Assembly (NCBI GenBank): GCA_035236585.1
Contig: CP141132.1
Span: 47,743,880 to 47,807,879 of the forward strand
Reading direction: 5' to 3'
Length of the DNA stretch: 64,000 bases
Source: Warburgia ugandensis
Lineage: Eukaryota > Streptophyta > Magnoliopsida > Canellales > Canellaceae
Under the pieces are notes generated by a model. It made no database searches, had not been told where the DNA came from, and was given only the letters and a program-made list of their open reading frames with translations. This document shows positions 24,301 through 36,349 of this stretch, piece after piece. Each line of letters begins with the position of its first letter. The first letter of the stretch is position 1. A program made the position numbers and the translations under genes.

Positions 24301-25536
24301 AGACTAAAACATATTATTTCTCAACCAGTCATCTTCAACAGCTTTAGGCGTCATACAGGACCTCCTAACAACCAACGCAGTGTCTACATCTCCAGTCACA
24401 ATCTCCTCATCAGCATCAACAGCAAGATTAGCATCAAAGGTTGGTTCCTCAGCCACATAAACATCTGCTTCTTCGCCCTCTTCATCAACAAAAAGAGCAT
24501 TTTCCCCCTTTTTCTTGCACTCAGACTGCCTATGTCCAACCTCACCATAATTAAAACACTTAATTCCACTAGTGCCAGTTTTATTAAAGCGACCAATGGA
24601 ATTATTTCCTACTGCTCCACCACTAGCATGATTTCCAGAACTACTGCTACTGCGACCACCACCACCACTGGTTGTACTACTCCCAATTCGTCGCTGCTGC
24701 TTCTCCACAACCAACGCTCTCTGGTGCGCCAAAGACACAGAAACTAGATCAAACATATTAACTGTATCCTGAATCTGCACCCTCATTCCTCCAATATACC
24801 GCGCCACCAACTGCTCTTCTGTCTCTTGAATCTCATTCCTAGCCACAAGTTGATAAAATTCAGTAGTATAATCATCTACTGCTTTACATCCCTGCCTCAA
24901 GTTCTGCAGCCTCTAGTACATCAACCGCTGGTAGTTGTAGGGCAAAAAATTTGCTCGCAAGTGTTTCTTCATCTTTTCCAATGAAGTAATTTTGGATTTG
25001 CCCAATTTGTTTCTAGTTAATTTTGCTTGCTGCTGCTCTATTAAGAAATCTGGTTGCTACTAACTACACATGCTTATCTTCTAGCACCCCCTTAAATTCT
25101 AAAATCTCCTCTACTATTGCTAACCAATCTAAAAATTCCTCTGGTTGAAGATTGCCATGAAATTCTGGAATTTTTGTCCGCATTCCAGTCTCCCATCGCC
25201 TGCGATCCTCCTCAACACAAGGTCTATTATGTCTACGTGGTGCCTCCTCATAATACTCTTCCTCATCATTTACAAAATCATCATCTACATCCTCAGGATT
25301 AGGATTCCTTCTACGATCAAGATTAAGATTCCTAGTCTGATTCCTAACTAATTCACCCATCCTTGCTGTCAAATGCTTAACTACTGTCTCCAAGCGTTGA
25401 TCAATCATCTGCCCTATTCTCTGTTCAAAATGATTAATATCATTACACTCATAAATATCATCCAACTGACGCTGTTGAGTATTAGGCCTTCTTCGTGCCA
25501 TTCTTTCCAAGGAATGAATTTGGCTCTGATACCAAC

Positions 25537-25901
25537 TGACGAAGCAGAGGCTTTATAAAATAAGAAAAATGTTGGAATTGTTGAATCGCACACGACTACT
25601 AGCTACAACCTTCTATAAACCTGCTGAATCTCACAACTACAAGGCAAATAGGCATCAAAATCCAAAAAGAATTCAAATTTTGGAAAGGAAACAGAGGCAC
25701 CCTCTGAAATATTTATAAAACAACTAACCAAAAAAAAACCCCTTCCCAGCCCTGGGGGGTACAATATATATATATATATATATATCAACCCTAAAATTAC
25801 CCAAAATAGCAAAAGTTCAAAAGTCACAGAAATTACAAAACTGTCACTAGTTCAACTTTTCAAATTTTCCCATAAAAACACACGCCATCTCCTCGACTGC
25901 A
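25537..25901 (-). repeat. 5' LTR of the gypsy element
   Basis: It begins tgacgaagcag and ends ctcctcgactgca. On the minus strand the Met-tRNA primer site follows it directly, which fixes this copy as the 5' LTR and the element's direction. Confidence 0.9.
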
Positions 25902-26092
25902 TCAGTCAAGTTGTCAGCTTTGTTCCTTACCAACCCCAACCCTAAACTGGGTCATGTTATTTACCTTACATTGGGTACAAATCAAAGTTTTCCCCACCCC
26001 ACCCCAAATAGGTGCATGTGATGGAGCTTAGATTAACTCACTTTATTATCATCCCTAAGCTTGCTTAATAAATTAAGAAAAACAAAAAAGGG

Positions 26093-26136
26093 CAAATTTG
26101 TGCATGAAGCTCCTACATATGTAGGATCTAAGGATC
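26093..26136 (-). mobile_element. Au-type SINE, 3' fragment
   Basis: A short stretch with gggcaaatttgtgcatgaag and ctcctacatatgtaggatct corresponds to the 3' part of an Au SINE on the minus strand. It ends shortly before the LTR-like unit starts at 26,155. Confidence 0.6.
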
Positions 26137-26928
26137 TATAGTAAGGAAAATAATTGTAACAACTCCAAAATTTTATTATTCCATGATCAGGTTATGAGTC
26201 GTCAAGGGGTATATCCTTTTTATAAAAGTATAATTTGGAACTAAACCTGAAGCTATTAGATAGTGCTGGGAAAACAGAATCTAATAAGCCAAAGAACACT
26301 GAAAATAGCCCGTATGAAGAAGTTATGGATTTTTAAAGTCAAGGGCAATATGCTAATTAGCAAACGACTTAATGAGAGGGGCCAAATTGATATTGGCACC
26401 CCCCCTTTTCATGAGACTTTCCAAAAGAAAGAACAGATCCCACGATCTGTTCTTCCAGCCTTGGAAACCCTACCTCAGTAACCCCAAACGGGATGAAAAA
26501 ACCCCCTCTGATCGGATTACCCTTCCATCTCAGATCAACCCCTCTCCTGCCGGGTAAATCCTCTCCCTACTCCTCCATTTCCCTCTTCCTTCGTTCTTCT
26601 CTCTCCAACGCAGCCTAATCTAGTCAACATCGCAGATGTCTTCTCCGTCTCTGATCTCCTGGGCTGCCTTTCACCTGCAACTTACTCTTTTCCCCAACGC
26701 AGGTCACCATCTCTCCATCCCTCACTCCTTTGGTCAGCCAGTCATGGAAACCCATTTGCCTCTGCTTCTCATGAGTTCGAATCAGATACATTGTAGAATG
26801 TCTGTTTGGGATGTGTTTCTTGGCACAGTACAATTTCTAAATTAGTTGGGTACGTATTTCCTAAAGATGGGTTTTGTTTCTTTGGTGAGAGAAACGGGCA
26901 GGAATCCATCCTAGTCAATCGACCTTGG

Positions 26929-27128
26929 GAGAGATGTGAATGCAGCGGATCACCTAGGGCAGACAGTGATGCACTGGAGTGTTGTGTAGGGTGCAATCCA
27001 AGTTGTGGCGCTTTTACTTCACACGGTGCAAAGGTGAATGTTGCATATTTGTATGGGTATCCGACAACCCATATTGCAGCACAACATGGTCAGACGGCTT
27101 TCCTTTATCATGTTGTTACAAAGTTACA
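26929..27128 (+). pseudogene. TIP1: Captured fragment of TIP1-like ankyrin S-acyltransferase
   Basis: Translated pieces match the ankyrin region of plant TIP1/PAT24, a membrane protein S-acyltransferase with N-terminal ankyrin repeats. DVNAADHLGQTVMHW is followed by GAIQVVALLL, then in another frame VNVAYLYGYPTTHIAAQHGQ and TAFLYHVVTK. In TIP1 these blocks are contiguous in the same order (GDVNATDHTGQTALHW..., YGYQATHVAAQYGQ). About 65 codons survive. The rest of the ankyrin domain, the membrane segments and the catalytic DHHC domain are absent. The piece carries a stop and a frame change, so it is not a functional gene. It joins directly to the UXS fragment and has no introns of its own. Confidence 0.8.
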
Positions 27129-28048
27129 TTCATCGGCTTGCTACCAAATTCCAGAAATCCACATCACTTGCCAGATCAATCAATTACCTGCTGAAAGAAC
27201 AAAGATTACTGTTTGTTCTTGTTGGCGTCATCATTGCTTCCACCTTCTTCTTGCTCCAACCCATCTTATCATAGTTGAGTCCCACGGAAGTTTGCACTTG
27301 AATCCCCAAATCAGTTGGGATTGGTCATGGGAGTAACATTGTAAATCATGTAGGGGTTGTTCCTACTAAGAACTCTGCGAATTATGCATTAGAGGCTTCT
27401 AGGAATTATACACCACCTGTTGTTGTTAAGAACAAATGTGTTCCGATCAAAATTCAAAACAAGTCGTTGACGATTGTTGTGACAGGTGGAGCTGGATTTG
27501 TTGGCAGTCATCTTGTTGGTAAGCTTTTGGCAAGTGGGAATAACGCAATTGTTATTGATAATTTCTTTACTGGGAGGAAAGAGAATGTGGTTCATCATTT
27601 TGATAATCCAATATTTGAGCTGATACGCCATGATGTTGTTGAACCAATATTGCTGAAGGTTGATCAGATTTATCACTTGGCTTGTCTGGCATCGCCCGTG
27701 CATTACAAGTATAACCCGATAAAATCAATCAAGACATGTTATGGGGACCCTAAACAGGTTGAGTCTGGCAAAAAGGATTGGTGCTCATTTTCTGCTGACA
27801 AGCACTAGTGAGGTTTATGGCAATCCTCTTGAGCAATCTCAAAAGGAGACATATTGGGGAAATGTCAATCCTATAGGTGTAAAGAGTTGCTATGATGAAG
27901 GAAAAAGAGCAGATGTTGAGGTGCCTATCGCTCACATTTTCAATACATACAGGCCTCGCACGTGTATAGATGATGGGCACGTCATTAGTAATTTCATTGC
28001 TCAGACTCTCCATAAACAGCCAATGACAATTTATGGTGATGGGAACTA
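27129..28048 (+). pseudogene. UXS: Captured cDNA-like fragment of UDP-glucuronate decarboxylase
   Basis: This matches membrane-anchored plant UXS, the Golgi enzyme that makes UDP-xylose from UDP-glucuronate. Seen in order: the N-terminal anchor (SINYLLKEQRLLFVLVGVII, near 27,175-27,270), the NAD-binding motif [11 protein letters not shown] (near 27,485), [40 protein letters not shown], the active-site CYDEGKR, and AHIFNTYRPRTC. It ends at MTIYGDG, so about the last third of the enzyme is missing. Anchor, linker and catalytic region follow one another without introns, so the source was probably spliced mRNA. It has a small frame-shifting loss, an in-frame loss of about 13 codons after CYDEGKR, and no poly(A) tract. 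It is a pseudogene. Confidence 0.9.
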
Positions 28049-29180
28049 GACATGAAGTTTTTAATATGTTTCTGATTTAAATGGGGTCGATCGTGAAAAA
28101 GAGGACAATTAAGGCTAGTGGAATCTAGTGAACGCGTCACACGAGGTAGGTAAAAATTTAAGATAGCATGTCTAAATAATAAGATGCATGTTCTAACATG
28201 ATCTTATTTCTGATTATATGATTGATATTCGATATGCTTTAAATTGAAATAATGTTAATTAAAGGAATTGCATGTTATAATTGATTCCTATGCCTTGTAC
28301 ATCATGTAGGTAAATTGTGAAATTATGTTTATGGTACATGGATACCATGTCAGTATTGATGATGTATGAGTCTAGGTTATAGGATACATCCTTGGTGGGT
28401 TATCACCAAATAAGTGAGGATGTTATTCTTGTTATGAAATATATGAACAGGTGAATTGCCTACTATTATGATTATTTTACATTCGGGCATGGAGGCCTGA
28501 GAGTTTTGTTTTAGACAGGCGTAGGCCTAGGGATGCTATGCTAGGAGAGTTATGAGGGTTTGGCCACCTGCTCTCCAAAATTTATTATGTTATGGATACC
28601 ATGCACTATGTGTTGCAAAAAGTTAGGTGGGGCAATCATGGGAAGGCCGCCCTATGACAGCCATGGTCCTCCCCATGCAGACATGGATATTGTGATTTCC
28701 ACCGAGGATGGTATAGGTGGATTATTGAGTAGTTATCCGGGCACGCTATACGGATTCTGACTGCATGCATGGTAGTCCTTATATTTGATGCACTATGGTG
28801 CATATCTTTGAGGGTTGCCAAAAGATGCTGAAGTGTTCAAAAGATGCTGGTTAGGTAGTTATGAGGGACAGGCAGTTGTAAGGGACCCAAAGAGGACAAT
28901 ATTGTATTTGTTGTGCATTCTGCCCACGATACATGCATATATGATGGAATTATGAGATGCTTTATATGATATGGCATGATGATATGCTTTACATAGCTTT
29001 CCCAACAATGGCTGGAGGATTGTGGACCCCCCTTAGTGAGGGGCATGAGGATTATATTGATATTCCAGTAGTGGCTGGATAATTATGAACCCCACATGAT
29101 GAGGGGTTTGATTCTGAAACCCAATATAGTATGGGAATGCAAATTAGGTGACGTTGATTATATTCATAATTTTGTATGTC
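28049..29180. other. Interior of the LTR-like unit, non-coding
   Basis: After the UXS fragment stops abruptly near 28,048, the sequence returns to LTR-like non-coding DNA. Repeated phrases such as atggctggaggattgtggac and gtggctggataattatgaac occur near 29,010-29,080. No gene was recognised. Confidence 0.45.
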
Positions 29181-29191
29181 CTTTAACAATT

Positions 29192-29196
<5 letters not shown>

Positions 29197-29238
<42 letters not shown>

Positions 29239-32200
29239 AAAGACCTTATCCCAATTAGGGGTCGGCCACATGAATCTTATTCCTCCATTCGACTCTATTA
29301 AATACCATGGCTTCATTTAGTCCCAAAGTTTTTAAATCTTTTCTCACCACTTCTATCCGCGTTCTTTTAGGCCTTCCCCTTCCCCTTGCCCTTTTAGAAC
29401 CTTCTACGTGTATTGCCTCACTCCTTCTAACTAGTGCCGTTGTTGGTTTCCTTTGAACATGTCTAGACCATTTAAGTCTGATCTCCCTCATCTTGTTACC
29501 TATTAGTGCTACCCCTAAATTTCCTCTAATATTTTCATTTCTAATTCTATCTGTTCTTGTCTTACCACTCATCCATCTCAACATTCTCATTTCTGAGATG
29601 CTCATCCTATGAGTATGATGCTCCTTAACTGCCTAACACTCTGATCATAAAGCAGGGCTGGCCTTATAACCATCCTATAGAATTTTACTTTTAGTTTGAG
29701 TGGCACCCGCCAATCACATTAAACACCCGATGCACATCTCCATTTGTTCTAACCTACTTGGATTCTCTAGGTAACCCCCCTCTCAATCTCTCCACTCTCA
29801 TGGATCAATGATCCTAAGTATCGAAAGTGGTCTTTCACGAGGACCTCTTGGTTATCAATTTTGACTAGTGTTCCACTCCTACTCTCCTTGCTAAAATTAC
29901 ATTCCATATATTCTATCTTAGTTCGACTAATTTTAAATCCTTCATATTCTAATGATTCTCTCAATAACTCTAGCTTTATGTTTATACCTCCCTTGTCTTA
30001 TCAAGTAGGACTATATCGTCTACAAATGGCATGCACCAGGGAATCTCCTCATGCGGATGTTTTGTTAACTCATCCATAACTAATGTGTATGGACTCAATG
30101 CCAATCCTTGGTGCAATCCAACAGTGACAGGAAAATCACCAGCCACGCCACTAGTGATCTTAACATTTGTTATCGCTCCCTCATACATATCTTTAATTAT
30201 GTTTATATACCCTTGAGAAACCTCTTTATCACCCAGCACCCTCCATATTAACTCTCTAGGGACTCTATCATAAGCTTTCTCTAAGTCGATAAAGACCATG
30301 TTGAGGTCTTTTCTCCTGTCCCTGGATATTTCTCTACTAATTGTCTTAGTAAGAAAATAGCTTCCATGGTAGACCTCCCAGGCATGAAACCAAACTGATT
30401 CTCTGATACACTTGTTTCATGTCATAGCCTCTTCTCAATCACTCTTTCAAAAAATTTCATGGTGTAGCTCATAAGTTTGATCCATCTATAATTAGTGCAG
30501 CTCTGAATGTCTCCTTTATTCTTATAGATTGGTACAATAGAGCTTTTCCTCCATTCATTAGGCATTTTCTTTGATTTTATAATCTTGTTAAACAACTTGG
30601 TCAACCAAACTACCCCAATATCTCCCACATGCTTCTAAACCTCTATTGGTATACCATCAGGCCCTATGGCCTTTCTTGATTTCATCTTTCTCAAGGCCTC
30701 TTTTACTTCAGGTATTCTAATCCTACATTCATATCTATAATATCCAATGTTATTTAGATTTATAGTATTCAATCCCTATATTCTCAAGGCCATTGTCATT
30801 TTACAATTTTGGAAAGTATATTTCCGACCTTTGTTTCATTGCATCATCTTTGACTAATACCCTTTAATGATCACTTCTAATGCACCTAACATGCTCTAAG
30901 TCCTTACCCTTTTGTTCTCTTACTTTTGCAAGTTTAAACACATCTTTCTCACCTTCTCTTGTTCCTAGTCTATTATAGAGCTCATCATATGCTTTAAGTT
31001 TAGCCTCACTAACTATTCTCTTAGCAACGTTTTTAGCATTCTTATATTGTTCATAGTTTTCATTATTTCTAATCTTCTACCATGCTTTAAAACACATTTG
31101 TTTTTCTCTAATAGATTTTTGCGCTGTTTCATTCCACCACAATGTTTCCTTTGTTAATAGCTGTTTACCTTTAGATACTCCTAAGACTTCTTTTGCCACT
31201 TTCTTAATGGACTTAGCCATATTAGTTCACATGGTATTTACTTCTGTTTCATAGTTCCAATTTCCTTCTACCATCAACTTATTTTTGAATGAGGTTATTT
31301 TCTCTCCTTTTAAGTTCTACCACTTAATTTTTGGATGTGTATTGAGTTCAGTTCTTTTACTACATCTTTTGATATGAATATCCATAACCATTAGCCTATG
31401 TTGTGAGGTTAAACTCTCATCAGGTATCACCTTACAATCCTTACATATAGATCGTTCATTATTCCTAAGTAGAAAAAAGTCTATTTAGCTTTTATCAAGT
31501 ACACTTTTAAAGGTTATTAAGTGTTCATCCCTCTTCTTAAAGAGTGTATTTGCAATAGATAGGTTATATGACAAAGCAAAATCTAGGATATTCTCCCCCA
31601 TCTCGTTTCGTTCACCTATACCATATCCTCCGTGTATTCTATCATATCCTTCCTTTTCTTTTCCTACATGGCCATTTAAGTCTGCTCCTATAAATATCCC
31701 CTCAGTTTTGGAAATTTCTTGCATGACTCCTTCCATATCTTTCCAAAATTGTCTCTTGATTATATCTTGTAATCCTACTTGTGGTGCATATGCACTTATA
31801 ATATTTATAATCTGCTCTCCTAGAATAATTTTTATTATTATAATTCTATCACTGATTCTTTTAACGTTCACAACTTTATCCTTTAATTCCTTATCTACTA
31901 TTATTCCTATGCCATTTCTGTTATTTTCCTTTCCTACGTACCATAATTTATACCCATCTATTTCTTTAGCTTTAGCCCCTTTCCACTTAGTTTCTTGGAT
32001 ACAAGTGATGTTGACTCTCCTACATTTCATCGTGTCTACTAACTCCAAACTCTTACTTGTCAGTGTCCCTATATTCCATGTAGTGATGTGAATCTTATGT
32101 TCTGGAGATATCATATTTACTATCGCCTTTCTCAACCTCCATGGTATAAACCCATGTCCACTTTTCACTACACCTGGGTTCTGATGCAGCGCGTGGCTTC

Positions 32201-32763
32201 CGAGGGCACACTCTAGCAGCCCTTGCCCATTTTTCACTACACTCGGGATTTGATGTAACGTGTAGCTTCTACGAGAACGCCCTAGCAACCCTTGCCTATT
32301 TTTCACTGCACCCAGGATCCGATGCAGCGCATTGCTTTTGGGGAATTCCCTAGCTTGAGTGAATGTTAGTTTTCGATTCATGTTATGTTGGGGTTGCCAT
32401 AGTTTTAAAAAGTTGAAGATGATTTTCATTAAAATCATCTTCAACTTCACCCTTGCCGACTGGCTACCTGATGCAAGGGTAGCTATATTTTAAGAAGCTG
32501 GAGATAATTTTCATTTCTTCCTCACAAACTAATATACAAATGCATATTCATTTGTCAGAAAGAAATAATAGAATCATCTTCAACTTCCCCCTTGCTGGCT
32601 GGCTACCTGACGCAAGGGTGACCATATTTTAAGAAGCTGGAGATGATTTTCATTTCTTCCTCACAAACTAATATACAAATGCATATTCATTTGTAAGAAA
32701 GAAATAATAGAATCAGCTTCAACTTCCCCCTTGCTGGCTAGCACCTGATGCAAGACCCTCCTT
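29197..32763 (-). mobile_element. RTE-clade LINE, copy 2, nearly full length
   Basis: A 3.6-kb non-LTR retrotransposon with a perfect 16-bp target duplication ctttaacaattttcat at 29,181-29,196 and 32,764-32,779. In element orientation it has two 5' repeats of about 140 bp (32,460-32,760), a frame starting near 32,450 with three repeats of about 25 residues, an AP endonuclease (IQETKW, SAYAPQ, GADLNGHVG; 31,485-32,450), then reverse transcriptase pieces (FIDLEKAYDRVPREL, VTVGLHQG, FVDDIVLLD) and the C-terminal end with RGRGRPKRT. It ends with a (GAT)n tail. Compared with copy 3 it lacks about 38 bases at the 5' end. The endonuclease frame is open for 321 codons, but the RT part has several stops and shifts. 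It sits inside the LTR-like unit and is therefore younger than it. Confidence 0.93.
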
Positions 32764-33518
32764 CTTTAACAATTTTCATATATGTGTATTATTGTTATAT
32801 TAATATGATTGAGGGAGTAGTTTCATATATGTTTTCATATGTGTTAATGAATGGGTAGAATTGTATGCAGAGTATGGTTCATGGAATTGAAGTATTTATT
32901 TTGATGATAAATAATAAGTAAAGATATCTAATTTATAATGAAATTATTAATAATTACAAAAACATGTAGATATTTAGCTTACAAATGGATTGTTGAGATA
33001 TGAAACATATTGTAAATTCAATTTAACATAATTGCTATGAAAATGAATATTCTAATTACTATTGAATAATTAATATATCTTAAGATTTAGCATGCTTCTT
33101 AAACTCCCCTACCAAGCATAGCTTGCTAAGATATTGTAACAGATACTGAAAGATAGGAAAATATGTACACAACAAAAGGAATCCAGCAACCATACTTCTA
33201 TGCATAGGTATACATTTTATTTAAAGCCTTTGTATTGTGTAGTTAGTTATTTGAATTGTGATATTGGACATTTAATATAATGTTATAGGGGCTATACAAG
33301 TGAACTACTGGATGGGTCCTATTTTCATAAATAAATTTCTATCTTCTAGAAAACTATATATATGTATAGTGTGAGCATGAAGGTGATATCCGGGTTTTTG
33401 GAAAAATGAATTTCAAAGAAAAATATTTCGTTATTTTTGTATTTTAAAATTTCGAGGCGCGCCATCTTTTGAAAAAAATGCAAAAATTTTTAATGAAAAC
33501 TCGAGGTGTCACAATATT

Positions 33519-36130
33519 ATTCACAAACAATAAAAAAACTTAATAGAAACATAGAGAGATCGAAACATTTCTTTGCCATAGTCATTTTCTTATAATACAC
33601 ATATTATTTTCAAAGTACACATCCTCTTGAATCCTAATTTCCTCATATACTATAGCTCTATAGGCCACTTCATATGCAACTTTGTTATTCTCTTGGTAGA
33701 AGTGGGATATCGTCACTAAGTACATTTGGACAATTAAGATATCATAACCATAGAGCTACCTCCTTCAATTTGTTTGTGTTCTCCTCCAAAAAGGTTGTGT
33801 ATCCTACAATGAATTAGTTTTTGACTTGATTATAAAGGCCTAGGTTTTTAAAACATAACTTCTATATTTATGTTTATTTTAAAAGGCAGCATCCCTATTT
33901 TAAAAATTTCTTTGCAAAATCAATCATGTATAAGAACCTTTTTCATAAAAATTATTTTAAGAAATACCCTAGCATTATCCATTTCAAAACTATACTCACA
34001 TCTAAGTCATATTGCATTCCATTCAATTTCAAAATCTTTCTTGAGGTTTATTAATCACGACCTAATTATAAATGTACAGTCTAATAAACATAGTTTAGCA
34101 CTTAATGGTTGAATACATCAATAGTCAATGAAATAAAATTAAGAAATTACTCTAATGTATTTGATGTCTCACTTTTTTGCTTCTCTTTTGGGTTTGATAT
34201 CCTCTTACTTCTATCTCATAATCTTTCTTCATTTCACACTGATCTCTAGTGTAAGTGGGATAAGTATACGTGGTATACTTAGTAGATAGAACTAAAATTT
34301 AAAACTTGAAACCTATGGCATTATGGCATACAAGCATACTCTTATAATTTGAAAAACATGTTTGTAATGCGAGGAAACCACATGACTAGCTTCTTATTCA
34401 TTTTCATATAATGGATCACAATCACTCATTAGTAATCTCATTCATCTATAAACATCTATACCTATGGAGAATAATTGACCAACTTGATAATTTCAAGCAA
34501 AATCATGATGCGTCAAATATTGTTAAAATAGTTATATCAAAATAATAGTTAGGCACCCTCTTATGCCATAAATATCTCATTAGCTTATCTGCTAATATGT
34601 TCTTGAGTAATCTAATAACTATACTCTAGATGCATCTGCTGAACCATCATCATACTCCCTAGAAGGGTAAAAACAGAATCTCATGGGATCTAAAATGTGC
34701 TTACAAATAGCCAGAATAAATTGTGTGCCCCCTAGTATTCTAACAAGGACTTTCCACTACATCCCCATGGGGCCTACGGCATTTGAAAGGGTGCCATGAG
34801 TCACCTCTTGTGGTAGTTACCATCAAAGGAGAAAATTGTCACTTTTTGGTTTTCATATTAGAACACCTTGCTGCTAAGTAGCCTATAAGTTCTAAATATA
34901 TGGCGTCTTCCTACCTTATTGCACTATCGTAGATTCCTTCTAAATATGTTTCCTAAATTAATTTTCTTTCCATTAGCAGCCACCTTCCTAAACCCAACAT
35001 GTCTTCCCACTAGGAGTCTTAGCCATCCAAGCCTCATTCTAAAACATAACTTCTTTCCATTGTGTTGCTTGGTTGTCAAGGTAATATACGTATTGTGAGT
35101 CCTAAATGTTCTAAGCTTCCAAAAATAAGACATCCTTTATGCAGTATGAGTCCTTTGTAAAAGACATCTTAGCTAGGCTACATGACATCTAGTATGTGGC
35201 TCTATCTTATTAAAAATATCTAGACTAAGTGTGGGCCCTCTCTTACTACAAACATCCCAACCAAATAAAAAGAGTATAATTATTAATCTTTGAACTTAGC
35301 ATCCTTATGACATATATCTCCACTTATCGAATTTAAGACATCTTCATACCATTTAACTATTGTAATCTCAACTTTTATTATTTTGCTAAATTTTCACTAT
35401 TTGAGAAAAACCCTATTTTCCATTAATGACAAAAATAGGTACAAAATCTAGTGTTATTACATTGGTAACTTACAAATCCAATAAGCCTTTATATATACAC
35501 CCTTTTCATATGCATCCTCAGGACACACTTACCCTCGACATACACCCTGGCCAAATGTATTCCCTAAACATCCTCCTCAACATACAAGCACCTTACATTC
35601 TCTAAAGGGATGCAATGCACGACCTCAAATCTGTAACCTACTTATGCGGAAAGTACCTCAACTTAACCACTGGGCTACAATGGCTAATGTGCATCCTACA
35701 ATGAATCTTCCTTCTTCATCTCTTTATAACTCCAACTGCTCCAACTTCTCCTAGGTTCCCTTATGAAGTTCCATCAAACTTTAATTTCTAGAAGCCCATT
35801 TTTGGTGTCTACCATCTAATCAGCATTCCTTTTGCCACATCTTTGTTACATGTTTGTTTCCATGACTATGTCATCTACTCATGTTCTTTCTCATAACCTA
35901 CACATTCATTAGTACTATAATAGTATTTGAAATTTTAATAATTGAAGTTTTCCACCTTTTATAAATGGTATTGACATTAATTCTTTTATTTTTATGGACA
36001 ATTTTATCTCTCATCCTCCAAAATTCCCAAACTAGATGCAACGATCTCATGCTTTGCAAACAAACTTACCCTATCTCACTTCTTGTTTGCTCTTAACCAA
36101 AATTTCACCAATTATTTATTATGAGGTTGT
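33519..36130. other. Intergenic, AT-rich, no gene seen
   Basis: No coding exon or element boundary could be supported. A tRNA-like stretch occurs on the minus strand near 35,640-35,700 and is listed separately. Confidence 0.4.
35632..35700 (-). repeat. tRNA-like SINE head, degenerate
   Basis: On the minus strand it reads agcccagtggttaagttgag, then gtaggttacagatttgaggt, which resembles box A and box B of a tRNA-derived SINE. Wording and spacing parallel the plus-strand stretch at 1,612-1,690. Ends and target duplication were not found. Confidence 0.3.
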
Positions 36131-36148
36131 TCTTTTAATTCAAGACCA

Positions 36149-36328
36149 AAGGGGCAGCCCCGGTGCACGAAGTTCCCACCTATGCAGGGTCTGAGGAAGG
36201 GGTAGACCACAAGGGCCTAAAGTACACAGCCTTACTTTGCATTTTACAAGAGGCTATTTCCACGCCTTGAACCTGTGACCTTAAGGTCACACAACAACAA
36301 CTTTTACCATTGCACCAAGGTTCCCCTT
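36149..36328 (-). mobile_element. Au-type SINE, full length
   Basis: A complete Au SINE on the minus strand, from aggggcagccccggtgcacg to the head near ttgcaccaaggttccccttt. A perfect 18-bp target duplication, tcttttaattcaagacca, flanks it at 36,131-36,148 and 36,329-36,346. This fixes both ends and indicates a relatively recent insertion. Confidence 0.95.
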
Positions 36329-36349
36329 TCTTTTAATTCAAGACCAAGA

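Larger units (their letters stand above)
21007..25901 (-). mobile_element. Ty3/gypsy LTR retrotransposon (fossil), both LTRs present
   Basis: A complete-length but broken element of about 4.9 kb with short LTRs at 21,007-21,350 and 25,537-25,901, flanked by tcag on both sides. On the minus strand the order is 5' LTR, a Met-tRNA primer site (TGGTATCAGAGCC, 25,522-25,534), gag with a zinc knuckle (about 24,304-25,510), protease (about 23,720-24,250), reverse transcriptase (about 22,860-23,650), RNase H (about 22,530-22,780), integrase (about 21,300-22,280) and a purine-rich stretch before the 3' LTR. Size, LTR length and domain order fit a Reina-like chromovirus lineage; I did not identify a chromodomain with confidence. 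The LTRs match at roughly nine of ten positions by eye, so the insertion is millions of years old. It has on the order of ten breaks. Confidence 0.92.
26155..33513 (+). mobile_element. Solo-LTR-like unit carrying host gene pieces (fossil)
   Basis: The unit starts tgtaacaactcc and ends ctcgaggtgtcaca. These are the TGTAACACC...GGTGTTACA-type ends seen in long LTRs of plant Ty3/gypsy (Del/Tekay-type) elements. Five-base flanks ataat (26,150-26,154) and atatt (33,514-33,518) match at four of five positions. Interior wording such as cgtcacacgaggtaggtaaa (near 28,136) also fits such LTRs. No gag or pol was seen. Without the later LINE the unit is about 3.8 kb. It contains adjoining cDNA-like fragments of TIP1 and UXS. 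The orientation is inferred only from the LTR wording. A single long LTR left by recombination, or a non-autonomous relative, are both possible. Confidence 0.5.

Noticed and set aside
27467-28048. Functional UXS gene
   Set aside because: Truncated at both ends, with a frame break and the last third of the enzyme missing. It is a captured fragment.
29194-29238. Independent (CAT)n microsatellite
   Set aside because: It is the 3' tail of RTE copy 2, next to the element's conserved end and inside its target duplication.
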